A stretch of DNA of 64,000 nt from Amycolatopsis camponoti. GTDB lineage: Bacteria > Actinomycetota > Actinomycetes > Mycobacteriales > Pseudonocardiaceae. Under the pieces are notes generated by a model. That model did no database searches and was not told the origin of the DNA. It was given only the letters and a program-made list of their open reading frames with translations. The translations under genes were made by a program, and so were the position numbers. The DNA lies in assembly GCF_902497555.1 (NCBI RefSeq), contig NZ_CABVGP010000002.1:1686501-1750500 (forward strand), read 5' to 3'. Of the stretch, positions 13,866-25,900 are shown in pieces. The number at the start of each line of letters is the position of its first letter. Within the stretch, counting starts at the first letter, position 1.

Positions 13866-13913
13866 GGTCGTGAGTGGGAAACAGTGTTCTAACCCTGTTT
13901 CCCACTCACGACC
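13866..13913. repeat. 48-bp palindrome, copy 1 (intergenic, terminator-like)
   Basis: The left arm ggtcgtgagtgggaaacag (19 nt) is exactly complementary to the right end. A T/C mismatch and three further pairs (GTT/AAC) then leave a 2-nt loop. It lies 17 nt after the PKS1 stop and 83 nt before the PKS2 start. There is no T-run after it, but actinomycete hairpin terminators often lack one, so it may attenuate PKS1 transcription. The identical 48 bases recur inside PKS3 at 39611-39658, so it may instead be a dispersed genomic repeat. It is about 54% GC, well below its surroundings. Confidence 0.9.
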
Positions 13914-13923
13914 CCGCCGGGCG

Positions 13924-13965
13924 CGAAGTTTAGGGATTTGCGGGTCCGGCGTGCGGTTCACTCGA
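13924..13965 (+). other. Possible relic of a malonyl-AT coding segment
   Basis: Bases 13925-13965 match 58027-58067 of module M's AT (the segment encoding [13 protein letters not shown]) at 35 of 41 positions without gaps by eye. Translated in the matching frame the spacer gives K-R-LRV-A-HS in register, with both His and Ser of the AT motif kept and the rest changed. Further on, both sequences reach ctggagg, which in the spacer is the PKS2 ribosome-binding site. This could be decayed PKS sequence left by a rearrangement, or chance. The remainder of the spacer shows nothing recognisable. Confidence 0.35.
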
Positions 13966-13985
13966 GGCGACCACGCCGTGAACCT

Positions 13986-13990
13986 GGAGG
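13986..13990 (+). promoter_or_regulatory. Ribosome-binding site of PKS2
   Basis: GGAGG lies 6 nt before GTG 13997-13999. It supports this GTG as the start, and the docking coiled coil begins directly after it. Confidence 0.75.
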
Positions 13991-13996
13991 TACCTG

Positions 13997-16900
13997 GTGG
14001 CACTGTCTTCGGACAAGGACAAGGTCGTCGAAGCGCTCCGGGCGTCCTTGCGGGACAACAAACGGCTGCGCGAACAGAACGACCGGCTCGCGGCCGCCTC
14101 CAGGGAACCGATCGCCGTCGTCGCGATGGGCTGCCGTTTTCCGGGCGGAGTGAACGACCCCGAACAGCTCTGGGATCTGCTCCGCACCGGCACCGACGCC
14201 ATCGGAAGCTTCCCCGCCGACCGGAACTGGACCGCCGCCGAGCTCGCCGGCAGCAACACCGCCGAGGGCGGGTTCCTCGACAATGCCGGCGACTTCGACC
14301 CCGGTTTCTTCGGCATCTCGCCGCGCGAGGCCCTGGCCATGGACCCGCAGCAGCGTCTGCTCCTCGAAGTCTCGTGGGAAACCTTCGAACGCGCCGGGCT
14401 GGACCGGAAAGCCCTGCAAGCCAGCGACACCGGCGTCTTCATCGGCTGCAGCAACCAGGCCTACGGCTCCACCGACTTCGACACCCTCCCGGACGAGGTC
14501 CGCGGCCACCTGCTCACCGGCAGCGCCGTGTCCGTCGCGTCGGGCCGGATCGCCTACACCTTCGGGCTCGAAGGCCCCACCGTCACCGTCGACACCGCCT
14601 GCTCGTCCTCGCTCGTCGCGCTGCACCTCGCCGTGCAGGCGCTGCGCGCGGGGGAGTGCTCGATGGCGCTCGCCGGCGGCGTCACCGTGATGGCCACGCC
14701 CGCCGTCTTCGTCGAGTTCACCAGCCAGGGCGGGGTTTCCGCCTCCGGCCGCTGCCAGTCGTTCGCCGACACCGCCGACGGCACCGGCTGGGGCGAAGGC
14801 GCCGGTGTGCTGCTCGTCGAACGGCTGTCCGACGCGCGCAAGAACGGCCACCCGGTCCTCGCCGTCCTGCGCGGCTCCGCCGTCAACTCCGACGGCGCCT
14901 CCAACGGCCTCACCGCCCCCAACGGTCTTTCGCAGCAACGCGTCATCCGCGCCGCGCTCGCCAACGCCGGCCTCAAACCGTCCGAAGTGGACGCCGTCGA
15001 GGCACATGGCACCGGCACCACGCTGGGTGACCCGATCGAGGCGCAGGCCCTGCTCGCGACGTACGGACGCGACCGCGAGCACTCGCTGCGGCTCGGCTCG
15101 ATCAAGTCCAACATCGGGCACACCCAGGCCGCCGCCGGCGTCGCCGGCGTGATGAAGATGGTCCTGGCCCTGCGCCACGGCGAGCTGCCCCGCACGCTGC
15201 ACGTCACCGAGCCGTCCGCGCAGGTCGACTGGACGCGCGGCGCGGTCGAGCTGCTGACCGAGCACACCGCCTGGCCCGAGACCGGCGCGCCCCGCCGGGC
15301 CGGGGTCTCCTCGTTCGGCGTCGGCGGCACCAACGCCCACGTCGTGCTCGAAGCCGCGCCCGCATCCGCGCCCGAGGAAACCGAAGTGCCGCAAGGCCCG
15401 TCGGCCTGGGTGCTGTCGGGCCGCACCGCCGGAGCCCTGCGCGAGCAGGCCGACCGGCTGCGCAAGCACGTCACCGAAGAAAGGCCGGCCGACGTCGGCC
15501 TGAGCCTGGCCACCGCCCGCACCGCCTGGGAACACCGCGCCGCCGTGGTCGGTGCCACCGTCGAAGACCTGGTCCGCGGCCTGGACGCGCTCGCGGACGC
15601 GACGCCGTCGGCCGAGGTCGTCCAGGGTGTCGCCGCACCCCTGGGCAAGACGGCCTTCGTCTTCCCCGGCCAGGGCGCGCAGTGGGCCGGGATGGCTGTC
15701 GGCCTGCTCGACGAGCCCCTCTTCGCCGCCCGGATCGCCGAGTGCGAAGCCGCGCTCGCCCCGCACGTGGACTGGACCCTGACCGACGTCCTCGGCGACG
15801 CGGACGCGCTGGCCCGGGTCGACGTCGTGCAGCCGGCCTCCTGGGCCGTGATGGTCTCCCTGGCCGCGCTCTGGCAGTCGGCGGGCGTCAAGCCCGGCGC
15901 CGTCGTCGGGCACTCCCAGGGCGAGATCGCCGCCGCCGTCGTCGCGGGCGCACTGTCCCTTGAGGACGGTGCTCGCGTGGTTGCTTTGCGGAGCAAGCTC
16001 ATCGCCCAGCAGCTCGCCGGCAAGGGCGGGATGGCCTCGGTCGCGCTGTCCGTCGCCGAGATCACTCCGCGGCTGGACGAGCGGATCAGCGTGGCCGTGG
16101 TCAACGGCCCGGGCTCGGTCGTGCTCTCCGGCGAGCCGGACGCGCTCGACGAGCTGATCGAAACCGTGGTGGCCGAAGGCGTCCGCGCTCGCCGGATCCC
16201 GGTGGACTACGCGTCGCACTCCGCGCACGTCGAGGCCATCGAAGACGCCCTGCTCACCGCGCTCGCCCCGATCACCCCGCGCGAAGCCGCGATCCCGCTC
16301 CACTCCTCGGTGCTCGGCGAGCGGATCGACACCCGCACGATGGACGCCGGCTACTGGTACCGGAACCTGCGTCGGACGGTCTTGTTCGACACGGCCGTGC
16401 GTGGCCTCGCCGAGGCGGGGTTCACCACGTTCGTCGAGGTCAGCGCCCACCCCGTGCTCGCCGCGGCCATCCAGGAGACCCTCGACGAGCCCGTCGTCGT
16501 CGGCTCGCTGCGCCGCGGGGAGGGCGGCTTGCCCCGCTTCCTGACGTCGCTGGCCGAGCTGTGGACCCGCGGTACGCCGGTCGACTGGGCCGGGCTCTTC
16601 CCCGGCGCGCGGCGGGTGGACCTGCCCACGTACCCCTTCCAGCGCGAACGCTACTGGCTGACCCCCGCCGAGAAGGCCACAGGCGCGGCCGACGACCACT
16701 TCTGGTCCGCTGTGGACAGTGGCGACGCCGACGGGCTCGCCGCTTCGCTGGACGTGGACGCGACCGCGCTCGCCGGCGTCCTGCCCGGCCTCGCTCACTA
16801 CCGCAGGCGTCAGCACGAACAGTCCGTTGTGGACGGCTGGCGCTACCGCATCGCGTGGCAGCCGGCGACTCCGTCCGCAGCCGAGCTGACCGGCCGGTGG

Positions 16901-19900
16901 CTGGTCGTCGCTCCCGCCGGCCACCCGGCCGGCGACCTCGTCGAGGGCCTGGCCGCGCACGGCGCCGAGCCGGTCCTGGTGACCGTCGAGCCCGGCGCCC
17001 CGCTCCCGGAGCTGCCCGCCGAAGGCGTGACCGGCGTCCTGTCCTTGCTCGCCTTCGCCGAAGACGGCCTCTACGCCACCATCGAGCTGGTCCGGGCGGT
17101 CGCCGCGCCGCTGTGGCTGCTGACCCGCGGCGCGGTCTCCACCGGCCGTTCCGACCGGCTGACCCACCCCGCGCAGGCGCAGATCTGGGGCATGGGCCGG
17201 GTCGTGGGCCTGGAGCACCCCGACCGCTGGGGAGGCCTGGTCGACCTGCCCGAAACCCTCGACGACCGCGCGCTCGGCCGCCTGGCCCGGGTGCTCGCCG
17301 ACGCGAGCGAGGACCAGGTCGCGATTCGCGCGTCCGGTGCCTTGGTCCGCCGCCTGGTCCCGGCACCGTTCGGCCGTACCGCACGCGAATGGCGGACGAG
17401 CGGAACCGCCCTGATCACCGGCGGCACCGGGGCGCTCGGTGCGCACGTGGCCCGCTGGCTGGCGGGTGCGGGTGCCGAGCACCTCGTCCTGACCAGCCGC
17501 CGCGGTCCCGACGCCGACGGCGCCGCCGAGCTGCGCGAAGAGCTGACGGCGCTCGGTGTCGAGGTGACCATCGCCGCCTGCGACGTCGCCGACCGCGACG
17601 CCCTGGCCACCCTGCTCGCCGGCATCGAACCCCGCACCGTCGTGCACGCGGCCGGGGTGGGCCGCTCGGCCGCCCTCGCCGACACCGACCGCGCCGAAGT
17701 CGCCGACACGCTGCGCGCGAAGGTCGAGGGTGCCGCCCACCTCGATGCCCTGCTCACCGGAGACCTCGACGCGTTCGTGGTGTTCTCCTCCAACGCGGGT
17801 GTCTGGGGTGGTGGTGGCCAGGCCGCGTACGCCGCGGCCAACGCCGCCCTCGACGCCCTCGCGCAGCACCGCCGGGACCGCGGCCTGACCGCGACCTCCG
17901 TCGCCTGGGGAGCCTGGGCCGGCGCGGGCATGACCGCCGACGGCTCCGCGGAGCAGCTGAGCCGCCGGGGCATCCGCGCGATGGACCCCGCCCTCGCGCT
18001 CACCGCGTTGCACCAGGCCCTCGACGCCGACGAGACGTTCCTGGCCGTCGCCGACATGGACTGGGCCCGGTTCGCCCCCGCCTTCACCGCGGCCCGCCCG
18101 CGCCCCCTGCTCGACGAGCTGCCCCAGGTCCGCGCGGCCCTCGCGGACACGCCCGTCGAGGCGGATTCCCCCTTGCGGCAGAGGCTTTCCGGCCTGACCG
18201 AGGCCGCGCGGGCCGAAGCGCTGCTCGACCTCGTGCGGGCCGAGACCGCCGCCGTCCTGGGCTACCCCGGGCCGGGCTCGATCGAGCCCGGCCGGGCCTT
18301 CCGCGACCTGGGCGTCGACTCCCTGATCGCCCTGGAGGTCCGCAACCGGCTCGTCGCGGCGACCGGGCTCAAGCTGCCCGCCGTCGTGCTGTTCGACCAC
18401 CCGGACCCGCGGCGGCTCGCCGCGCTGCTGGGACACCGGTTGCTCGACGCCGGCCCCGTGGCGGCCGATCGGCCGGTGTCCCGGGTGGACACCGACGAGC
18501 CGATCGTCATCGTGTCGATGGCGTGCCGCCTGCCCGGCGACGTGCGCACGCCGGAAGACCTGTGGGACCTGGTTTCCGCCGGCGCCGAGGGCCTCTCGGC
18601 CTTCCCGGCGAACCGCGGCTGGGACCTCGACGGGGTAGGCGGGTTCGTCCACGACGCCGACGAGTTCGACGCCGGCTTCTTCGGGATCTCGCCCCGGGAA
18701 GCCCTGGCCATGGACCCGCAGCAGCGGCTGCTGCTGGAGAGCGCGTGGGAGGTCTTCGAGCGCGCCGGGATCGACCCGCGTTCGCTCCGCGGCAGCGCCG
18801 CCGGCGTGTTCGTCGGCTGCGGCACCCAGGGCTACGCGACCGGTCACACGGAGGCGGCCGAAGAGGTCGAAGGGCATCTGCTCACCGGGAACGCCGGCGC
18901 GGTCGTGTCCGGGCGGGTGTCCTACGTGCTCGGTCTCGAAGGCCCGGCGGTGACCGTGGACACGGCGTGCTCGTCGTCGCTGGTGGCGCTGCACCTGGCC
19001 GCGCAGTCGGTTCGCTCCGGCGAGTCGTCGATGGCGGTGGCCGGCGGCGTGACGGTGATGGCGACGCCGGGCGCGTTCCAGGAGTTCGCCAAGCAGGGCG
19101 GCCTGGCCGGCGACGGCCGGTGCAAGTCCTTCGCCGACGCGGCCGACGGCACCGGCTGGGGCGAGGGCGTCGCGCTGGTGCTGGTCGAGCGCCTGTCGGA
19201 CGCCCGGCGGCTCGGCCACCCGGTGCTCGCGGTCCTGCGCGGCTCGGCGATGAACCAGGACGGCGCGTCGAACGGCCTGAGCGCCCCGAACGGCCCGTCG
19301 CAGCAACGCGTGATCCGTGCGGCGCTGGCGAACGCGGGCCTCGAACCGTCCGATGTGGACGCAGTGGAGGCGCACGGGACGGGCACGACGCTGGGCGACC
19401 CGATCGAGGCGCAGGCGCTGCTGGAGACCTACGGCCAGGACCGGGAGCGCCCGCTGTGGCTGGGCTCGGTGAAGTCCAACGTGGGCCACACGCAGGCCGC
19501 CTCGGGCGTGGTCGGCGTGCTCAAGATGGTCCTCGCGATGCGCGGCGGAACGCTGCCGAAGACGCTGCACGTGGACCGGCCGTCGGACCGGGTCGACTGG
19601 ACGTCCGGTGAGGTGCGCCTCCTGACCGAGGCCCAGGAGTGGCCTGCCGGTGACCGGCCGCGCCGCGCGGGTGTGTCGTCGTTCGGCGTCAGCGGGACCA
19701 ACGCGCACGTCATCCTCGAAGAGCCGCCGGTCGTTCCGGCTGTTCACAGTGAACCGTCCACCGGCGTGGTGCCGTGGGTGCTTTCGGGCCGAACCGGGGA
19801 AGCGGTGCGGGAGGCCGCGCGCGGCCTGTCCTCCGTCGACGGCGACCCGGCGGACATCGCCCTCGCGCTCGCCGCGCGGTCGGCCTTCGAGTACCGGGCC

Positions 19901-22900
19901 GTGGTCGTGGGCGACGGCCGTGACGACCTGCTCGCCGGGCTCGCCGCGACGACCCCGGGGCCGGCGGAGCCGGGCAAGACGGCTTTCCTGTTCTCGGGCC
20001 AGGGTTCGCAGCGCGTCGGGATGGGGGCCGAGCTGTACGAGCGGTTCCCGGTGTTCGCGGACGCGTTCGACGCGGTGTGCGCGCTGGTCGACGCCGACCT
20101 GGAGCGGCCGTTGCGGGAGGTCGTCTTCGGCGACGCCTCGGCGCTCGATCGGACGGGGTACACGCAGCCGGCGCTGTTCGCGGTCGAGGTGGCGCTGTTC
20201 CGGTTGCTGGAGTCGTGGGGCGTGGTCCCGGACCACGTGGCCGGCCACTCGATCGGTGAGATCGCCGCGGCGCACGTCGCCGGCGTGCTGTCCATCGAGG
20301 ACGCTTGCCGGCTCGTCACCGCGCGGGCGGGACTCATGCAGGCGTTGCCCGCCGGCGGCACGATGCTGGCCGTCGAGGCCACGGAAGACGAGGTTTCGGC
20401 GGTCCGGACCGACGGTGCGGGCTTGGCCGCGGTGAACGGGCCCACGGCCGTGGTGGTGTCCGGCGAGGCCGACGCGGTCGCGTCGATCGAGCGGCACTTC
20501 GCCGGGCTGGGCCGGAAGGTCCGGCGGCTCACGGTGTCGCACGCGTTCCACTCGGCGCTGATGGACCCGATGCTGGCCGAGTTCGCCCGCGTGGCCGGGT
20601 CCTTGTCCTTCAGCGCGCCCACGATCCCCCTGGTGTCCACCGTGTCCGGACGGCTCGCCGGCGACGAGATCCTGACCCCGGATTACTGGGTGCGTCAGGT
20701 CCGCGAGCCGGTGCGGTTCGCCGACGCCGCGGTCGCACTCGCCGGTCTCGGCGTCACGCGAGGGCTCGAACTCGGCCCCGACGGCGTGCTCTCGGCGCTC
20801 GCCGGGTTCCCGGCGGTTCCCTTGCTGCGCAAGGACCGTGACGAATACCGGAGCCTGCTCACCGCGCTGGCCGACGCGCACACGCGCGGTCACACCGTCG
20901 ACTGGCCGTCCGTCCTGCACGCCGCGCACCCCGGTCGTCCCGGTGGCGCGGTCACCCTGCCGACGTATCCGTTCCAGCGCACGCGTTTCTGGCTCGAGAC
21001 CCGGCCGGCCCCGGACGCGCGGTTCTGGGCGGCCGTCGAGAACGGTGACCTCGAAGCCTTGACGGCCTGGCGCGAGCGTGGACCGGCCCCGGCCGGCCAG
21101 TACGAGGTCACCTGGACGCCCGTCGACGTCGGCGAGAGCCGCCTCGACGGCCGATGGCTCGCGGTGGTCCCCGCCGGCTCGGACCCGCACTTCGCCGATG
21201 ACGTCCTCGAAGTCACCTCCGCCGACGACCGTGCCTCGCTCGCCGCGCGCCTGCGGGGCCGGGACGTCACGGGCATCCTGTCTACTTTGGACGTGACCGG
21301 GCAGCTCTCGCTCGTCCAGGCCCTCGGTGACGCGGAGATCGACGCGCCGCTGTGGTGCGTCACCCGGGCCGCGGTCGCCGCGGCGGAGGGCGACGTGCCG
21401 GACCCGGAGCAGGCGATGGTCTGGGGGCTCGGGCGCACGGTCGCGCTGGAGCACCCGCACCGCTGGGGCGGCCTCGTCGACCTGTCCGCCGATGCCGACG
21501 AGGAGACGTTGCGCGCGGTCCTCGACAGCGAGACCGGCGAGGACCAGGTCGCCATCCGCGGCTCGGACGTCCTGGCCCGCCGGCTCGTCCGTCGCACCGC
21601 ACCGCCGTCGGTCCCGTGGCAGCCGAGCGGCACGGTCCTCGTCACCGGCGGCACCGGCGCTCTGGGCCGGCACGTCGCACGGTGGCTGGCCGGTGCCGGC
21701 GTCGAGGGTCTCGTCCTGACGAGCCGCCGCGGCCCCGACGCGCCGGGTGCCGACGACCTCAAGACCGAGCTGACCGCACTCGGCGTTCGCGTCGACGTCC
21801 TGGCCTGCGACGTCACCGACCGCGCCGCCCTCGAAGCGACGCTCGAGTCCGCCGGCGACCTCACCGCCGTCGTGCACACCGCCGGTGTCCTGGCCGACGG
21901 CGTCCTCGAAGCCCTCACGCCCGAACGCCTGGCCGAGGTCGTCGACGCGAAGGCCGTCGCCGCCCGGCACCTGCACGAACTGACCACCGGGCTGGAGGCG
22001 TTCGTCCTCTTTTCCTCGTGCGCGGGCACCTTCGGCGCGGCCGGGCAGGGCAACTACGCCGCCGCGAACGCCTACCTCGACGCCCTCGCCGAACAGCGCC
22101 GGGCCCAGGGGCTCGCCGCGACATCGATCGCCTGGGGCCCGTGGGCCGACGGCGGCATGGCCACGGCGTCGGCCGCCGAGGAGCACCTCGGCCGCACCGG
22201 GCTCGCCCCGCTGCGGCCCGACCGCGCCGTCGCCGCGCTGCGGGCCGCGGTGGACGGTGGCGCGGCGGCCGTCACCGTCGCCGACGTCGACTGGGAGCGG
22301 TTCGCCGCCGCGCTCACCGCGCACCGGCCGAGCCCGCTGATCGCCGGGCTGCCCGAGGTGCGGCAGCTCGCGCCCGCCACGACGGACCGGCTCGAGCTGT
22401 CCGCCCCGGATGCCGACCGGCAACTGCTCAAGCTGGTCCGCGAGCAGGTCGCTCTCGCGCTCGGCCACCGGTCGGCCGACGACGTCGCGGCCGGCCGCAC
22501 CTTCAAGGAGCTCGGCTTCGACTCGCTGACCGCCGTCGAGCTGCGCAACCGCCTCGACACGGCGACCGGGCTGCGGCTCCCGGCCACGCTCGCCTTCGAC
22601 TACCCGACCGCGACGGCGCTGGCCGCGTACCTGCGCACCGAGCTGCTGGGGGAGGCCGAGGCCGAACAGACGGCGGTCGTCCGGAACGCCGACGAGCCGA
22701 TCGCCATCGTCGGCATGAGCTGCCGGTTCCCCGGCGGAGTGAAGAATCCGGACGAGCTGTGGGCGTTGCTCGCCGAGGGCCGGGACGCGGTCTCGGAGTT
22801 CCCCGCCGACCGCGGCTGGGACACCGACGCGCTCTACGACCCCGATCCCGACCACGCGGGGACGACCTACGTGCGCGAAGGCGGCTTCCTGGCCGGCGCC

Positions 22901-25900
22901 GACCGGTTCGACGCCGAGTTCTTCGGGATCTCGCCGCGCGAGGCGCTGGCCATGGACCCCCAGCAGCGGCTGCTGCTGGAAGCGTCCTGGGAGGCCTTGG
23001 AGCAGGCGGGCGTCGACCCGCTGTCGGTGCGCGGCGCGCCCGTCGGGGTGTTCGCCGGGACCAACGGCCAGGACTACACCGCGGCGCTGCACTTCGGTGC
23101 GGAGAGCGTCGACGGCTACCTCGCCACCGGCAGCGCGGGCAGTGTCCTTTCCGGACGGATCGCCTACGAGCTCGGGCTGGAGGGCCCGGCGATGACCGTC
23201 GACACGGCGTGCTCGTCGTCGCTGGTCGCGCTGCACCTGGCCGCCCAGTCCCTGCGGGCGGGCGAATGCTCGCTGGCGCTGGCCGGCGGCGTGACGATCA
23301 TGTCGACTCCCGGCCTGTTCGTCGAGTTCAGCCGGCAGCGTGGGCTCGCGTCCGACGGCCGGTGCAAGGCCTTCGCCGACGAGGCGGACGGCACGGGCTG
23401 GGGCGAAGGCGTCGGCGTCGTCCTCGTCGAACGGCTGTCCGACGCGCGGCGCAACGGGCACCCGGTCCTCGCGATCGTCCGGGGCAGCGCGGTCAACCAG
23501 GACGGCGCGTCGAACGGCTTGACCGCGCCGAACGGTCCTTCGCAGCAGCGGGTGATCCGGGCGGCCTTGGCGAACGCGGGCCTGACGCCGTCCGATGTGG
23601 ACGCCGTCGAGGCGCACGGCACCGGCACGACGCTCGGTGACCCGATCGAGGCGCAGGCCCTGCTCGCGACCTACGGCCGGGACCGCGAAGAACCGCTGTG
23701 GCTCGGTTCGATCAAGTCGAACGTCGGACACACACAAGCCGCCGCCGGCGTTGCCGGGGTCATCAAGATGGTCCTCGCGATGCGCCAAGGCGTGCTGCCC
23801 GCGACCCTGCACGTCGGTGAGCCGTCTCGGCACGTCGACTGGGACAGCGGCGCGGTGTCCCTGCTGACCGAGTCGCGCCCGTGGCCCGAGCACGAGGGAC
23901 CGCGGCGCGCCGGGATTTCGTCGTTCGGCGTCAGCGGCACGAACGCGCACATCATCGTGGAGCAGGTTCCCGAGCCGCCCGCCAAGTCCACTATGGACTT
24001 CGAAAGCGCGCCCTGGGTGATCTCTGCCCGGTCGGAAGCGGCGCTCCGGGACCAGGTGGCCGCGCTCGCCGAGGTGCCGGGGAGCGTCGCCGAGATCGCC
24101 TGGTCGCTGGTGACCACCCGCTCGGCCTTCGAGCACCGCGCGGTCATCCTCGCCGACCACCGCGAACTGACCGCGACCGTCACCGGAACCGCCGGGGCCG
24201 CCGGGGAGACGGTGTTCGTCTTCCCCGGCCAGGGTGCGCAGTGGGCGGGGATGGCCGTCGAGCTGCTCGACGAGCCCGTCTTCGCGCGGCGGATCGCCGA
24301 ATGCGCCGCCGCGCTGGCCCCGCACGTGGACTGGTCGCTGACCGAAGCACTGGGTGACGCGGACGCGCTGGCCCGGGTCGACGTCGTGCAACCCGCGTCC
24401 TGGGCCGTGATGGTGTCCCTGGCCGCGCTCTGGCGGTCACACGGGATCGAGCCGGACGCCGTCGCCGGGCACTCGCAAGGCGAGATCGCGGCCGCGGTCG
24501 TCGCGGGTGGACTGTCGCTCGAGGACGGTGCCAAGGTCGTCGCGCTGCGGAGCAAGGCGATCGCCGCCGGGCTCGCGGGCCAGGGCGGCATGGCGTCGAT
24601 CGCCCTCGATGCCGACCGCGTGGCGGACCTGCTGCCGGAGGGGGTCGCGATCGCGGCCTACAACAGCCCGGCTTCGACCGTGGTGTGCGGCGACCCGGCC
24701 GCGCTGGACGACCTGATCGCCCAGTGCGCCGAAAAGGACATCCGGGCCCGCCGCATCCCGGTCGACTACGCCTCGCACTCGGTCTACGTCGAGGGCATCC
24801 GCGACGAACTCCACGCCGTCCTGGCCGGTCTGAGCCCGCGCACCGGCGACGTCCCGTTCTACTCGGCGGTGACGGCCGAGCCGGTCGACACCGCGACCCT
24901 CGACGCCGGCTACTGGTACCGGAACCTGCGCGAGCCGGTTCGTTTCCTCGACACGACCCGCGCGCTCATCGAGCGCGGACACCGGTTCTTCGTCGAGGTC
25001 AGCCCGCACCCGGTGCTCCTGTCCGCGATCCAGGAGACCCTCGACGACACCCCGGGCGTCGTCGTCGGGACGCTGCGACGCGGCGAAGGCGGCCCGCGCC
25101 GGTTCCTGACCTCGGTCGCCGAGCTGTGGACGCAGGGGCACGACGTCGACTGGCGGACATTCCTCCCGGAGACGCGCACGGTCGCCCTGCCCACCTACCC
25201 GTTCCAGCACCGGCGTTTCTGGCCGACGGTCAAGCCCACCGCGGCGCCCGCCGGCGACCCCGTCGACGAGCGGTTCTGGGCCGCGGTGGAACGCGAGGAC
25301 CTGGCGTCGATCGCCGGCACCCTGGCCGTCGCGCCGGAACCCCTCGGCGACGTCCTGCCCGCGCTCGCGTCCTGGCGGCGCACGCGGCTGGAAAAGTCCA
25401 CTGTGGACAGCTGGCGCTACCGCATCACCTGGAAACCCCTGGCCGTCGAAGCGAAGGCGCTCACCGGCACCTGGCTGGTCGTCCTGCCGGAGGGCGGGGA
25501 CCACCCGTGGCTCGACGCCGCGGTGCGGGCCGTCGGGACCGCCGTCCCGATCACCGTCGGCGCCACCGACCGCGTCGCGCTCGGCAAGCGCCTCGTCGAC
25601 GTCGCCCCGGTGGACGGCGTGCTCTCCCTGCTCGCCCTCGACGCGACCGCGCACCCGGTGCTCCCGCGCGGCGTCGCGAATACCCTGCTCCTCACCCAGG
25701 CGCTCGGCGACGCCGGGATCACCGCCCCGCTGTGGCTCGCCACGGCGGGCGCGGTGGCCACCGGCCGCCACGACGCCGTGACCGACGCGGCGCAGTCCCA
25801 GATCTGGGGGCTGGGCCGGGTCATCGGTCTGGAACACGCCGACCGCTGGGGCGGCCTGGTCGACCTGCCGGACACGACCGGCGACCGCGACCGGCAGCGG

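Noticed and set aside
13849..13996. A promoter for PKS2 in the spacer
   Set aside because: No convincing -35/-10 pair could be read between the hairpin and the RBS; read-through from PKS1 cannot be excluded.
13958..24391. Very long antisense open frame (and others such as 2569-5409, 32964-39650, 46398-51461, 55037-60646, 60396-63974)
   Set aside because: These are frames opposite PKS coding DNA, kept open by high GC3. Their translations are Arg/Gly/Val/Asp-rich, without domain motifs, RBS or operon logic, and they mirror the + strand genes exactly.
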